64,000 bases of DNA from Rhodobacteraceae bacterium IMCC1909 (GTDB lineage Bacteria > Pseudomonadota > Alphaproteobacteria > Rhodobacterales > Rhodobacteraceae). The notes beneath the pieces are model-generated. The model saw nothing but the letters and a program-made list of their open reading frames with translations. It had not been told where the DNA came from and searched no databases. The number at the start of each line of letters is the position of its first letter. Position 1 is the stretch's first letter. The position numbers were made by a program, and so were the translations under genes. The DNA lies in assembly GCA_030704425.1 (NCBI GenBank), contig JAPDHM010000001.1, forward strand, positions 868,001 through 932,000, written 5' to 3'. Shown here piece by piece: positions 16,457-24,482 of the stretch.

Positions 16457-16834
16457 TCGTGCTACGACTAAGTTAAGGCTTTCAATTTGCTGTTGTTCAA
16501 GTTGAGGAAATATAGAGTTCTCTTCTGCATTATGGTGAAAGTTCAACACCTGACACTCACGTCCGCAAAGGGTACCAAAAGTTCGCATATTTTCATTCAG
16601 AGATGCGCTTGCGACTCTCTGTAATAGGTTGCTTGGATTTATGCTGCCGTCCTTAACCTGCTCTAGTAATTTCCCGATATAGTAAACGTCTCGTAAGTGC
16701 ATCCTATGGATCGCAGCAAGGTGTGATCCAGCTCTTCTATGTTCACCTGTGACGCCCTCTAGAGGTTCCATAGATGGCCTTTCGCCATAAACGACGGTTA
16801 ACTCTTCCAGTGCCTTATCGTTCATCTGAGCCAT
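16364..16834 (-). CDS. hemerythrin-like domain protein, probably C-terminally truncated
   Basis: A 156-residue protein with hemerythrin HHE features: EHRRAGSHLAAIHRMHLRD, FHHNAEENSIFPQL (HxxxE pair) and LKEEHIALRNLE. These His and Glu residues would bind a di-iron centre for O2 or NO sensing or storage. The last 20 residues (WSRFCGEYDGTYRLLFL) do not fit the family and lie opposite the zinc-ribbon gene, which points to a truncated or fused end. A minus-strand neighbour of the VOC/MaoC pair. Confidence 0.65.
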   Translation of the reverse strand: MAQMNDKALEELTVVYGERPSMEPLEGVTGEHRRAGSHLAAIHRMHLRDVYYIGKLLEQVKDGSINPSNLLQRVASASLNENMRTFGTLCGRECQVLNFHHNAEENSIFPQLEQQQIESLNLVVARLKEEHIALRNLEVWSRFCGEYDGTYRLLFL

Positions 16835-16899
16835 TGTGATGTTTTCTAGTATCCTTGCTTACTTGGGATAACACCTCTGCTTTGCAAAGGTATAAAACA

Positions 16900-17316
16900 T
16901 TAAGAAACTTGCTGGTGGACTTCGATGATGTTTCCCTCTGGATCGTGAAAGAACACCTGATGCCATTCTTTTGCAAATGCAGTACCATAGTCAGAATATG
17001 GAATATTTTTATTATCAAGCATTTGCTTCAAGGCTTCTATGTCATCAGTCCTGAACGCAATATGCCCTCGCTCAACTGGGTTAATAGCTTCACCATGCTT
17101 AAAGCCAACTTCTAGGTTCTTCTCTGCCAAGTGCATTTGCATTTGCCCATCAGTTGCAAACCTAATCTTGCCGCTATAGCCGGTGTTCTCTGTCTCCTTT
17201 GGTCGTGGAAACGAAGTGATTGGAATGTCTGTAAGCCCGAGGGTGTCAGTGTAGAAGTGGTGCAGACGATCAACGTCCTCAGAAACGAAGTTTATGTGGT
17301 GAAATTCTAATTTCAT
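16900..17316 (-). CDS. VOC family protein (glyoxalase/dioxygenase superfamily)
   Basis: A 138-residue two-module VOC protein. It begins EFHHINFVSEDVDRLHHFYTDTLGL and has the second module with GHIAFRTDDIEALKQ and DPEGNIIEVHQ, so the His and Glu metal ligands are present. It could be a glyoxalase-type isomerase, an epimerase or a dioxygenase; the substrate is not evident. The ATG lies 1 bp after the MaoC stop, so the two form an operon, possibly for a CoA-thioester side pathway. Confidence 0.8.
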   Translation of the reverse strand: MKLEFHHINFVSEDVDRLHHFYTDTLGLTDIPITSFPRPKETENTGYSGKIRFATDGQMQMHLAEKNLEVGFKHGEAINPVERGHIAFRTDDIEALKQMLDNKNIPYSDYGTAFAKEWHQVFFHDPEGNIIEVHQQVS

Positions 17317-17317
17317 T

Positions 17318-17812
17318 TTAACCTACCAATCCAAATCCAGTTTCGCCCCTTCTAAAGATTCCTTTGCTGGTAAACTCCATCACAACGACACCTTTATGGT
17401 TGCTTACCGAGACCTTGTTAGTCACTACGCCTATGGTTGGACGGCTCTTTGAAGGAGCTGTATCTAGAACTTCCATTTGTACCGACAGTATGTCTCCGGG
17501 ATAGACCGGACGAAGCCACCTAAGACTATCAATCCCCGGGGAGCCTAGAGACCTACCATTTAAATCCATATTCTCGACCATCATTGACATCGTCATGGCA
17601 CAAGTATGCCAACCACTAGCGCATAGCCCGCCGAACAAAGAGTCTTGGGCAGCCTCATGGTCTAGATGAAAGAATTGAGCATCATACTTACTTGCAAACT
17701 CTATGATTTCGTCCTCAGTGACTTTATATGCTCCAAAGCTCTGTTTTTGGCCAATTTCAAAGGATTCGAAAGGGATGTACTTTAGGTTGCTCGCAGTTTT
17801 TGCCATTTCCAT
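17318..17812 (-). CDS. MaoC-like hotdog dehydratase
   Basis: A 164-residue single hotdog domain. The hydratase-2 motif is visible as KYDAQFFHLDHEAA (catalytic Asp and His), followed by FGGLCASGWHTCAMTM and the strand LRWLRPVYPGD. Such enzymes hydrate or dehydrate enoyl-CoA-type substrates. Its promoter region holds five CTTAAG palindromes (17866-18063), suggesting tight control. Start options are the two ATGs a codon apart; the first is used. It is cotranscribed with the VOC gene. Confidence 0.85.
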   Translation of the reverse strand: MEMAKTASNLKYIPFESFEIGQKQSFGAYKVTEDEIIEFASKYDAQFFHLDHEAAQDSLFGGLCASGWHTCAMTMSMMVENMDLNGRSLGSPGIDSLRWLRPVYPGDILSVQMEVLDTAPSKSRPTIGVVTNKVSVSNHKGVVVMEFTSKGIFRRGETGFGLVG

Positions 17813-17865
17813 TTCCTAACTTCTATTCCCTGAGTAATGGGAGAGGGGACAACTAGAGTTTTTCA

Positions 17866-18063
17866 CTTAAGTCGATAACGAAAAACAGGTATCTTTATAA
17901 ATTACCAAGTAAAACTGGTAACTTAAGTTATATCTTAAGATATATTCTTACTAGTATCTACTAGACTGAATAATTATCGAAGATAACTTAAGTTATAGGT
18001 TGCTACTTATTATTGTAAGTGGTGATACTGATTGTCGTCCACGTAAGTGGGTAACTTAAGTTA
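17866..18063. promoter_or_regulatory. array of CTTAAG palindromes upstream of the MaoC-VOC operon
   Basis: The 12-bp palindrome TAACTTAAGTTA occurs at 17919-17930, 17984-17995 and 18052-18063, starting 65 and 68 bp apart. Directly after the first lies a second palindrome TATCTTAAGATA, and a shorter CACTTAAGTC lies near 17865. Five CTTAAG hexamers in 200 bp of non-coding DNA is far above chance. The most natural reading is multiple operators for a dimeric regulator. The regulator gene is not obvious nearby. Confidence 0.65.
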
Positions 18064-18110
18064 AGCTACACCCCTAGATTTTACTCTATAGATAACGTGA
18101 CGCTAAGCAC

Positions 18111-18611
18111 CTACGGAAAGTAATCCTTAATACTAACCCCACACTGTCGTCTCACGTAATGATGACAAACTTTAGCTATATTGTTTGAACTACTTCTCAG
18201 GAGCGTTGGGTTGCAGACGATCCTTTTGGTCGTTGGATTATCAATATACCTTTGAAGCCAAGTGTCTTGATCTTGCGTTTTGCACTTCAAGTATAACTCC
18301 ATCGCAAAGTTTACTCTGTCCCAGTATTCCATGTTGGTTCTGTAGGCAGTTGGGCTAAAGTTTTCCTCTTTGGTCTTCTGCCTTGCGTTATATTCCCTGC
18401 ACTTGTGCGAACAGAATAATTTGGTTGATCTCTTTGCTTCAAAGGGTTCACCACAAGATTTGCAAAACTTGTCGTCAGTCTTGAAGTAATCCTCAAAAGA
18501 TATGCCTAATGTATCACCCAAGCACTCAGGCTCAGGTTCATGTTTTACGTGATCTGGATGATACCCATATAGCTTAATGAAATCGTATGGATGAAGGTCA
18601 TCTAATGCCAT
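18111..18611 (-). CDS. hypothetical protein with a zinc-finger motif
   Basis: A 166-residue soluble protein. Residues about 50-73 carry CKSCGEPFEAKRSTKLFCSHKC, a CxxC...CxxxC arrangement like the treble-clef fingers of small nucleic-acid-binding proteins in phages and islands. The remainder is helical and charged, with a conserved-looking YWDRVNFAMELYLKC. It precedes the Toprim-like gene on the same strand only by position (88 bp after its stop), so they may be cotranscribed. Function unknown. Confidence 0.6.
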   Translation of the reverse strand: MALDDLHPYDFIKLYGYHPDHVKHEPEPECLGDTLGISFEDYFKTDDKFCKSCGEPFEAKRSTKLFCSHKCREYNARQKTKEENFSPTAYRTNMEYWDRVNFAMELYLKCKTQDQDTWLQRYIDNPTTKRIVCNPTLLRSSSNNIAKVCHHYVRRQCGVSIKDYFP

Positions 18612-18699
18612 TCTCAGTCCTCATATTGGGAACGACCAGCCCCTTTTGACCCACTCAAGGTGAACTTTAAGGGGCTAGTCTGGTAAAATGTGATTGGGT

Positions 18700-19578
18700 T
18701 TAGCTCAGGTCAGTCAAAGCCACGCGTATGGTGGCTCTTTCTTGAGCTTCGATCTGAATGTACCGATCTCTCTGTTCTTGTGGCATATGCGGCTCTAGTG
18801 CCTCTGCAACAAGATTTCTCAGAACATCCGGCGGCATGGCATCCAACTCAACTGCAAAGTCGTAAGCCCAATTCTTGTCAGCAGGAGACTTCTTTTTTGC
18901 TGGTCGGGTTGGGAGATTTAACTGGGTTATTTGGTCGAGCGTGAGAGCAAGTCGTTCATGGATCACTTCAATTCCCATGGTCTGACCAATCTCATTCATA
19001 CGGCGAACAATAGCTGCTTCGGCATCCTGTCCAGAACGATCAAAATCATACAATGTTTTGACGAACAGACGACTTCTGCCCTCTTCTTTTGCATCTTTGA
19101 TTGCATTGTGAACGATTGTCTCCGAAGCAAAGCCGCGGGTTGGAACCAGACGAATACGGTACTCATTCGTTACAGGTGAAACTACACCCGCTAGGGCCTC
19201 TTTCTCTAGCCAGACCTCAACGGCATCAGCACTCTCCGCCCAAAAATCTCGCTTATAGGTATGAGCAAAAGAATTAGAGGCATTGGATAAATCCTGAAAT
19301 GATCGCACCTGATAGAAGGATCGAGAATTACCAGCGTTTTGCCAATATGGGATGGTTCCGTTGCGGCGGCCGAATAAGCAAGCCTGTTGTATTTTGGCAT
19401 ACCCGTCCTCAGTCTTTTCAATAATGTTATTTAGCGTTGCGGCGTAAAAAACCTGTCGCACCGTTACGGGTGCGAATTCACGAGTGAAGTCAGCCACAAA
19501 ATTTGCTCATTCAATCATTTCAGCTTTGGTTGCCCGTTTCCGCTTTACGGGGCTAGTCTCATAAGAATTATTCAGCAT
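18700..19578 (-). pseudogene. Toprim-domain protein (topoisomerase VI A-like) with one in-frame TGA
   Basis: The best start is ATG 19578, 7 nt after an AAAGGA site. Codon 24 is TGA (19509-19507), and the same frame then continues for 269 codons to 18700. The residues flank it smoothly (KRATKAEMIE, stop, ANFVADFTREFAPVTVRQVFY), so a CGA-to-TGA change is likely. The VRQVFY opening, the GFASET strand and the YDFDRSGQDAEAAI motif, with Toprim aspartates, match mobile-element proteins related to the A subunit of topoisomerase VI/Spo11. Restart at GTG 19497 could still give 265 residues. Confidence 0.65.
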
Positions 19579-20126
19579 TACCAGTTCCTTTGGTTTGAAC
19601 GGAGTCCATCCGAGGGCTTGTCCGTATGATTTAAAGATTTGGTGTTGCTAATCAGGCCGCCAATAAAACTTGAGGCTATCTATGGTGGACGTATTTCACC
19701 GTTCCACAGTTGATCGTTTGGGATGCTTACCATCCCGACGTTCGTGGATACCAATCACAAACATCATGCCGTCTAGTATATCATAGAGATATTTTTCAGA
19801 ATTTTATTCGCTTCTGCCCAACTTTATTTTTGGTGGGCATATTACTATTGGGATATTTTTCAGAATTTGTAACAAACTTTCTCAATTTTATTTTGGCGTA
19901 GCCTAATACTATAGGGATACTCTTCGCAATCTTAGATATTTTTGGTGAAATATTTTGAATAAAATACTCATCCCATTGAATAACAATAGTTAACAACCCC
20001 AATGCTATGATTGTCGTTCTCACAAGGCAATATAACCAGTGCTTTAACCTGTTAGCTTACGAAGCATTATCAGGGGTTTAGCCTATGTACGTTGCCGTGG
20101 CCTTTAATTTCCACTGTGAGGGTAAG
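19579..20126. other. AT-rich gap with a 17-bp direct repeat; one weak reading frame
   Basis: No convincing gene. GATATTTTTCAGAATTT occurs twice (near 19788 and 19852). A minus-strand frame at 19796-20023 (75 codons) begins with a signal-like MRTTIIALGLLTIVI but has no ribosome binding site and biased AT composition. I regard it as unlikely. Confidence 0.3.
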
Positions 20127-20510
20127 TTATTCTAGGCGTGTCCATTTTTGCCCTCTGCACAAAATAATTGCCACGCATCCGCTAACGGTAAGTACATCTT
20201 CATCAAGTGTCATATGTGATCTATAGGTTTTATCGGTATCGGGCGCCCAGATCGTACCACCATTATATTTACCATTACCTTTAATCTTCATACCATTTAT
20301 TATGTTGCGGCCGATTATCGAACGATTGTCATTGCCGACGACTTCTATGATTATTCCGCATAAATTATTTTCACACGGCATGATTTCCACATGGATGTAA
20401 CCACCCGTTTCTCCCGGTTCCGACTTCCAAACACCAAGAGCGGGTTCTGTCGCTACCGACGTAGCCCACATCAGACAAATTGCAGTCAAAATTGTTGAAA
20501 GATGTCGCAT
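20127..20510 (-). CDS. DUF2147 domain exported protein
   Basis: A 127-residue protein with a cleavable signal peptide (ILTAICLMWATSVATEP) followed by a DUF2147 lipocalin-like domain: LGVWKSEPGETGGYIHVEI, CENNLCGIIIEV with two Cys, YNGGTIWAPDTDKTYRS, and a LTVSGCVA...W end. Members are small periplasmic proteins of unknown function, common in marine bacteria. A lone cargo gene on the minus strand. Confidence 0.8.
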   Translation of the reverse strand: MRHLSTILTAICLMWATSVATEPALGVWKSEPGETGGYIHVEIMPCENNLCGIIIEVVGNDNRSIIGRNIINGMKIKGNGKYNGGTIWAPDTDKTYRSHMTLDEDVLTVSGCVAIILCRGQKWTRLE

Positions 20511-20587
20511 TACTATGCCTCCGTGAAACTTGGTTACATGGATACGGTAGCTAAATTGATATTAAATACAACTACCATATTGAAATG

Positions 20588-20688
20588 CGTCTCACTAGGT
20601 CTCGCCCAAGTGCATCATCTATCTGAGACATTCAAATACCCTCTTTCAGCATCAATTCGTCTCAATAGCTTGCCTCAGTTCTGAGACA
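20588..20688. promoter_or_regulatory. res-like site cluster upstream of the resolvase gene
   Basis: Two inverted pairs of the same element precede the resolvase: CGTCTCA (20588-20594) with TGAGAC (20624-20629), and CGTCTCA (20658-20664) with TGAGACA (20682-20688). A looser GTCTCG and TCTCAT lie inside and after. Inverted subsites with unequal spacing next to a serine recombinase are typical of res sites that also autoregulate the gene. Confidence 0.6.
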
Positions 20689-20739
20689 GTGGTAATCTCA
20701 TTAGGTATATAGAATCATATGAGTCCACAGGAGACCAAG

Positions 20740-21297
20740 ATGCTTATCGGATATGCCAGAACGAGTACCACAGACCAGCAAGCAGGGTTTGATGCACAGC
20801 TAGTCGAGTTAGAAGCGTACAGCTGCGAGCGTACATTCAAAGAGCAGGTATCAGCCGTGGCCTCAAGGGGTGAACTTGACAGAGCTATTGATATGCTGCG
20901 TGAGGGTGACAAGCTGGTTGTTACTAAACTTGATCGCCTGGCTCGTAACGTGATGCACATGGGTGAGCTACTACAGAAGATAGAAGCCAAGGGTGCTGGC
21001 TTGGTCATTCTGTCGCTTGGGAGTGAGACCGTTGACACCACTACAGCCACTGGCAAGCTGATCCTTAACATGATGGTATCTGTCGCACAGTTTGAACGTG
21101 AGATGATGAAAGAACGTCAGGTCGAGGGCATTAAGAGAGCGAAGGCTGAGGGAAAGTATAAAGGACGTGTTCCAACAGCTATGCGACAGGCAGACAAGGT
21201 CAAAGCATTGGTAGAGGCTGGTGTGCAGCGTGTACAGGTTCAGGAGCAGCTTGGGATTAGCAAGGCATCTTACTATCGGTGCTTGAGTATACCTTAG
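20740..21297 (+). CDS. serine recombinase, resolvase type
   Basis: From ATG 20740 (AGGAG 6 nt upstream) the product has 185 residues. It opens LIGYARTSTTDQQ with the catalytic Ser, has VTKLDRLARN, the E helix (GKLILNMMVSVAQFEREMMKERQ) and a short C-terminal helix-turn-helix (VQEQLGISKASYYRCL), the layout of Tn3-type resolvases. It probably acts at the repeated GTCTCA/TGAGAC sites upstream. It lies inside the 54-bp inverted-repeat segment, but there is no partner transposase. Confidence 0.9.
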   Translation: MLIGYARTSTTDQQAGFDAQLVELEAYSCERTFKEQVSAVASRGELDRAIDMLREGDKLVVTKLDRLARNVMHMGELLQKIEAKGAGLVILSLGSETVDTTTATGKLILNMMVSVAQFEREMMKERQVEGIKRAKAEGKYKGRVPTAMRQADKVKALVEAGVQRVQVQEQLGISKASYYRCLSIP

Positions 21298-21428
21298 TAA
21301 AAATTCACTGGTAGCAGCTATTACTTAAGCTAACTGCTCTTGTGAATGATGTTGGAAGGTGTCAGTGGTTATGTATGCGGTTCCTAGATCAAACCTGCAT
21401 ACGATATAAAGCTAACAGAAAAATTAAC

Positions 21429-21453
21429 TTGGCCTGTTTTGCAGGATGGATTC
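21429..21453 (+). repeat. partial, diverged copy of the 54-bp inverted repeat
   Basis: TTGGCCTGTTTTGCAGGATG resembles the middle of the right arm (TTGGCCCGTTTTGCAGGTGG at 22198-22217), in the same orientation. It lies 0.75 kb inside the right arm, suggesting repeated insertion or rearrangement at this end. Confidence 0.5.
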
Positions 21454-21581
21454 TTTTGTGAATACTTTGTTTGTGGGTATGATTTTTATTCCCACCCCTT
21501 GGTATCTGAGAAAATCTTCAACTCACCAAAATAATTTATGATTAAGTTAAAGCATCCAACAAAAGAATACTGGAGAAACCC

Positions 21582-21878
21582 ATGAAAAATAAAATCGTCT
21601 ACTGCTGGAGTTTTATATTTGACTCCAAAGTAAGCCCGCTACGGCATATCTCTGACGTGGCGATACGTCATTACGTGCTGCAAGCCCTCGCACTCATGTG
21701 GGCAATTAGTTTTGCAGTGGCACTTGGTAGTTATACTGTTTTGGCAGCAAGTATCATTGGCCATGCTATCCTAATAGGCGCAGCTGCGATTACAGTAGCA
21801 ACCTACACTGCGGCAGCAAAAAAACCAACTCTATTTGCCCGTGGCTTAGGTCGCCGCATTGATAGTGAGCATGAATAG
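21582..21878 (+). CDS. small membrane protein (98 aa)
   Basis: CTGGAG lies a few bases before ATG 21582. The product has a polar N-terminus, two hydrophobic segments (LALMWAISFAVALGSYTVLAASIIGHAIL and a following AAAITVATYTA) and a basic tail. No recognised family. It is downstream of the resolvase with a 284-bp gap in which I see no other gene. Confidence 0.55.
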   Translation: MKNKIVYCWSFIFDSKVSPLRHISDVAIRHYVLQALALMWAISFAVALGSYTVLAASIIGHAILIGAAAITVATYTAAAKKPTLFARGLGRRIDSEHE

Positions 21879-21963
21879 GTATGTGCATTGGCAATGTAGA
21901 AAAAATGGGTCGTATTTTTAATTTAAATCTATCTGATTGTCCCCTGCTGTAGAATGGAACCTT

Positions 21964-22173
21964 TTGCAGATTCTGTTAGCAAATTCACCAGCCAAGGCTC
22001 TAGCTGGGTCCCTGACTGAACGTGAAGTACATACGCCTTCTGGACGTTCTACGGTATGACAAGCGACAACCGTACAGCGCATGAGAACACGATGGAGTAA
22101 CCAAGTTGGCCACTTCATAAACCTAGGCTATCGTGCTTGTGTGAGCCGCTCTGTGAGGCTGATGGGACCCTAG
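21964..22173 (+). pseudogene. C-terminal helix-turn-helix remnant of a second serine recombinase
   Basis: The frame reads ILLANSPAKALAGSLTEREV, HTPSGRST, then TGA (22057-22059), then QATTVQRMRTRW and on to TAG at 22173. This is the usual resolvase/invertase DNA-binding end (LxxRxxxTPxGxxWxxxxVxRxL), with TGA where Trp (TGG) is expected. No catalytic domain precedes it. It lies just inside the right inverted-repeat arm. Confidence 0.6.
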
Positions 22174-22181
22174 GATTCATA

Positions 22182-22235
22182 ACCAAACGAATTGGGTTGG
22201 CCCGTTTTGCAGGTGGGAATCCAAGGTAAAGATTT
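22182..22235. repeat. right arm of the 54-bp inverted repeat
   Basis: The reverse complement of 15468-15521 with one mismatch. The outer edge is at GGTAAAGATTT (22225-22235). The 447 bp between 21879 and 22325 otherwise hold only the recombinase remnant and the promoter region of the following gene. Confidence 0.85.
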
Positions 22236-22325
22236 TATTGAAAATAGAATGCTAGGGTGGACACAAACAGTGTGCATCATTAGACGCGACAACATAATTA
22301 GGAAAATTCAGGTATTAGTTCGATC

Positions 22326-23402
22326 ATGAATAGACGAAAGTTCTTAAAATGGACTGGATTTGGTGCCCTCAGTCTAAGCTTGTATGGATGCATCAAAGGT
22401 CTAAATGCGACCCAACAAAACCATTATTACAGCGGCCCCATTACAGATCACTTTGATGGAGTCCATTTTTTCAATCGCAAAGATAAACATGTGACAAGCT
22501 TTTCTGACTTTTTGAAATGGAGAGTGCTTGAAAAGAAAGAGGTCTGGCCAGATAATTATCCCAGTCCCTATTCGAAAGTATCACCTGACCCATCTTTATC
22601 TCATGATGAAATCACGGTCACAATGGTCGGCCATGCAACCCTGCTCATCCAAATGGTTGGGTTAAATATCCTAACTGATCCTGTTTACTCTGAGCGAGTG
22701 AGTCCGATAGATTATGTTGGCCCAAAACGTCATAATTCTCCCGGAATTCAGTTTGAAGCACTACCAAAAATTGATGTAATACTTATCACACATAATCATT
22801 ATGATCACCTCGATTTAGAGACTTTGAACAAGCTTGTATCACGCGATAGCCCAAAGATTTATACGCCACTGGGAAATGATACAATTATTAAAAAAGCGAT
22901 TGGAACTTCCGACATCCAAAGCGGTGACTGGGGAGATGAATTTAAATTTAATGCTGATTTAAAAGTTCATTTTGAACCCTGCCAACATTGGTCTGCAAGA
23001 GGAGTAAATGATCGAAGGATGGCATTATGGGCTGGTTTTGTTCTCGAAAGTGATAATCATAAAGTTTATCATATTGGAGATACTGGATTTGGTAATGGAG
23101 AAAATTACCGTGACGTTGCCAAGAAGCATGGTGTGGTTGATGTCGCAATATTACCAATAGGAGCTTACGAGCCTCGTTGGTTTATGAAATCTTCACATCA
23201 AAATCCACAAGAGGCACTAACCGGATTGCAATTGTGTAAGGCACGCTATGGGCTAGGGCACCACTGGGGTACGTTTCAGTTGACCAATGAAGCAGTTGAT
23301 GCCCCCAAGCAAGCTCTCGACGCAGCCTTAAAACAACAAGCACTCGATCAAGATCGGTTTATTGCGCTTCGGCCCGGACAGGTTTGGAAGCTTCCCACGT
23401 GA
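22326..23402 (+). CDS. MBL-fold metallo-hydrolase lipoprotein (NAPE-PLD-like)
   Basis: A 358-residue exported protein. The N-terminus has a twin-arginine start (NRRKFLKWTGFGALSLSL) and a lipobox LYGC, so it is probably a Tat-exported lipoprotein. The metallo-beta-lactamase fold follows: TMVGHATLLIQ, the zinc motif THNHYDHLDLETL (HxHxDH), a later His in PCQHWSARG, HIGDTGFG, and HHWGTF near the end. This pattern is that of the NAPE-type phospholipase D/UlaG-like branch, so a phospholipid or other phosphodiester substrate is likely but unproven. It is followed 50 bp later by repeat D. Confidence 0.85.
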   Translation: MNRRKFLKWTGFGALSLSLYGCIKGLNATQQNHYYSGPITDHFDGVHFFNRKDKHVTSFSDFLKWRVLEKKEVWPDNYPSPYSKVSPDPSLSHDEITVTMVGHATLLIQMVGLNILTDPVYSERVSPIDYVGPKRHNSPGIQFEALPKIDVILITHNHYDHLDLETLNKLVSRDSPKIYTPLGNDTIIKKAIGTSDIQSGDWGDEFKFNADLKVHFEPCQHWSARGVNDRRMALWAGFVLESDNHKVYHIGDTGFGNGENYRDVAKKHGVVDVAILPIGAYEPRWFMKSSHQNPQEALTGLQLCKARYGLGHHWGTFQLTNEAVDAPKQALDAALKQQALDQDRFIALRPGQVWKLPT

Positions 23403-23452
23403 AATTCAACTAACAACGGTTAGCTAGTCTTTCTCTAGTCAGAAGCCTTCAT

Positions 23453-23497
23453 ACCACTGCCCATGAGGTACGTCAGAGAGCCAGATGCCATGACTGT
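23453..23497 (+). repeat. cassette-boundary repeat, copy D (partial)
   Basis: It has the first 45 bases of the core (ACCACTGCCC, then GAGGTACGTCAGAGAGCCAG and ATGCCATGACTGT) and then diverges. It begins 50 bp after the stop of the MBL lipoprotein gene, in the same orientation as all other copies. Confidence 0.8.
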
Positions 23498-23617
23498 AGT
23501 TTCATATCTCTAAGTTTTACGTTAAATGCGCCTTGCGAACACCGCTTTGATAAAAAGATTAGATTTAAAAAATCTACGTAGTTAACTCTGCTACAATGCT
23601 AAAAAAGGAGTGGTGAG

Positions 23618-23963
23618 ATGACAACAGCAAAAATTTTTTTGACGCCTTCAACAATTCTTTCTTGAACAAAGATAGTTCGTATCTTGATGCGATCATGGCT
23701 GAAAACTGTACAATCCATTTTACGGGTCTTCATCAGACGATGACAAGGCCGGAGTGTCTTAACTGGTCAGAATCTGGTTTCTGAAGGGTTGTGATAATTA
23801 TGAAATAATTCAGGATACTGATGACAGCATTGCAGGTACGCACAGGGCATGGGGTAGTAGTGAAGAGGATGGAGAATGGACAAGTAAATGTTTCTTTTTT
23901 GTCAAAAAAATGGGTGGTAAAATTGTGGAATGGTACGTTCATGCTTGGCCCATAGTTGATTAG
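23618..23963 (+). pseudogene. NTF2/SnoaL-like protein gene with two frameshifts
   Basis: AAGGAG lies 7 nt before ATG 23618. After six codons a T-run shifts the coherent frame to DAFNNSFLNKDSSYLDAIMAENCTIHF, and a second shift near 23782 leads to FLKGCDNYEIIQDTDDSIAG, WTSKCFFFVKKMGGKIVEWYVH, and TAG at 23963. This is the order of strands in small NTF2-like (SnoaL) proteins. Two indels make it non-functional as read. It is the cargo between repeats D and F. Confidence 0.6.
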
Positions 23964-24002
23964 GCCATCACTCTTATTCAATTCCATCCTGAGATTGAGC
24001 AT

Positions 24003-24017
24003 CATACGCTTCTAGAG
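24003..24017 (+). repeat. cassette-boundary repeat, fragment F
   Basis: CATACGCTTCTAGAG matches 15 bases of the 5' extension of copy B (12658-12672) exactly and in the same orientation, 40 bp after the NTF2-like pseudogene. The core is missing. The position at a gene boundary supports it being a relic of the same repeat. Confidence 0.55.
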
Positions 24018-24092
24018 TTCGGAAATGATGGTAATCTCTCCAATTAATATAGTCAGCCTACTAATTTTGCTCCAAACTCTAAGGACCAAACT

Positions 24093-24464
24093 ATGAGATT
24101 ACTAATTTCAGCACTATTCCTATCTGCTATACCAATGACCACCATTGGCCAAACCCAAGCTGATAGGTTTACATGTAAGCCTTGGTCAAATGGTGGTCTG
24201 AGAATGAGAGGGGATGTTCAGCTAGAATTGTCAGGACTAAACCTTATTTGGACGAATGGTAAGCTCACACATACAGCGGTCATGATAAATCCTGATGATA
24301 AACTTGAGGGGAATGCCAGCGAAGCAAAGAGAATTTATGTAGCGGAAGACAGAACAGCGGTGTATTTCTTGAAGAAGTTTCCAAGCTATACAAGCATCAA
24401 TCGCACGCTAGTGACAGTACAAGAAACGAAGCAAAATATGACGGTGTGCCATCCCGTAGATTAG
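24093..24464 (+). CDS. small exported hypothetical protein (123 aa)
   Basis: A clear signal peptide (MRLLISALFLSAIPMTTIGQ) precedes a mature part of about 103 residues with two Cys (FTCKPW and TVCHPVD) that could form a disulfide. Beta-rich, no known domain. Repeat E begins about 20 bp after its stop. Island cargo of unknown function. Confidence 0.6.
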   Translation: MRLLISALFLSAIPMTTIGQTQADRFTCKPWSNGGLRMRGDVQLELSGLNLIWTNGKLTHTAVMINPDDKLEGNASEAKRIYVAEDRTAVYFLKKFPSYTSINRTLVTVQETKQNMTVCHPVD

Positions 24465-24482
24465 TATAAAACACTAAAGTCA

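Noticed and set aside
18690-18944. Plus-strand 84-codon frame
   Set aside because: It lies entirely or mainly opposite the Toprim-like gene and has no ribosome binding site.
21918-22118. Minus-strand 66-codon frame
   Set aside because: It is antisense to the recombinase helix-turn-helix remnant, which is the better explanation.
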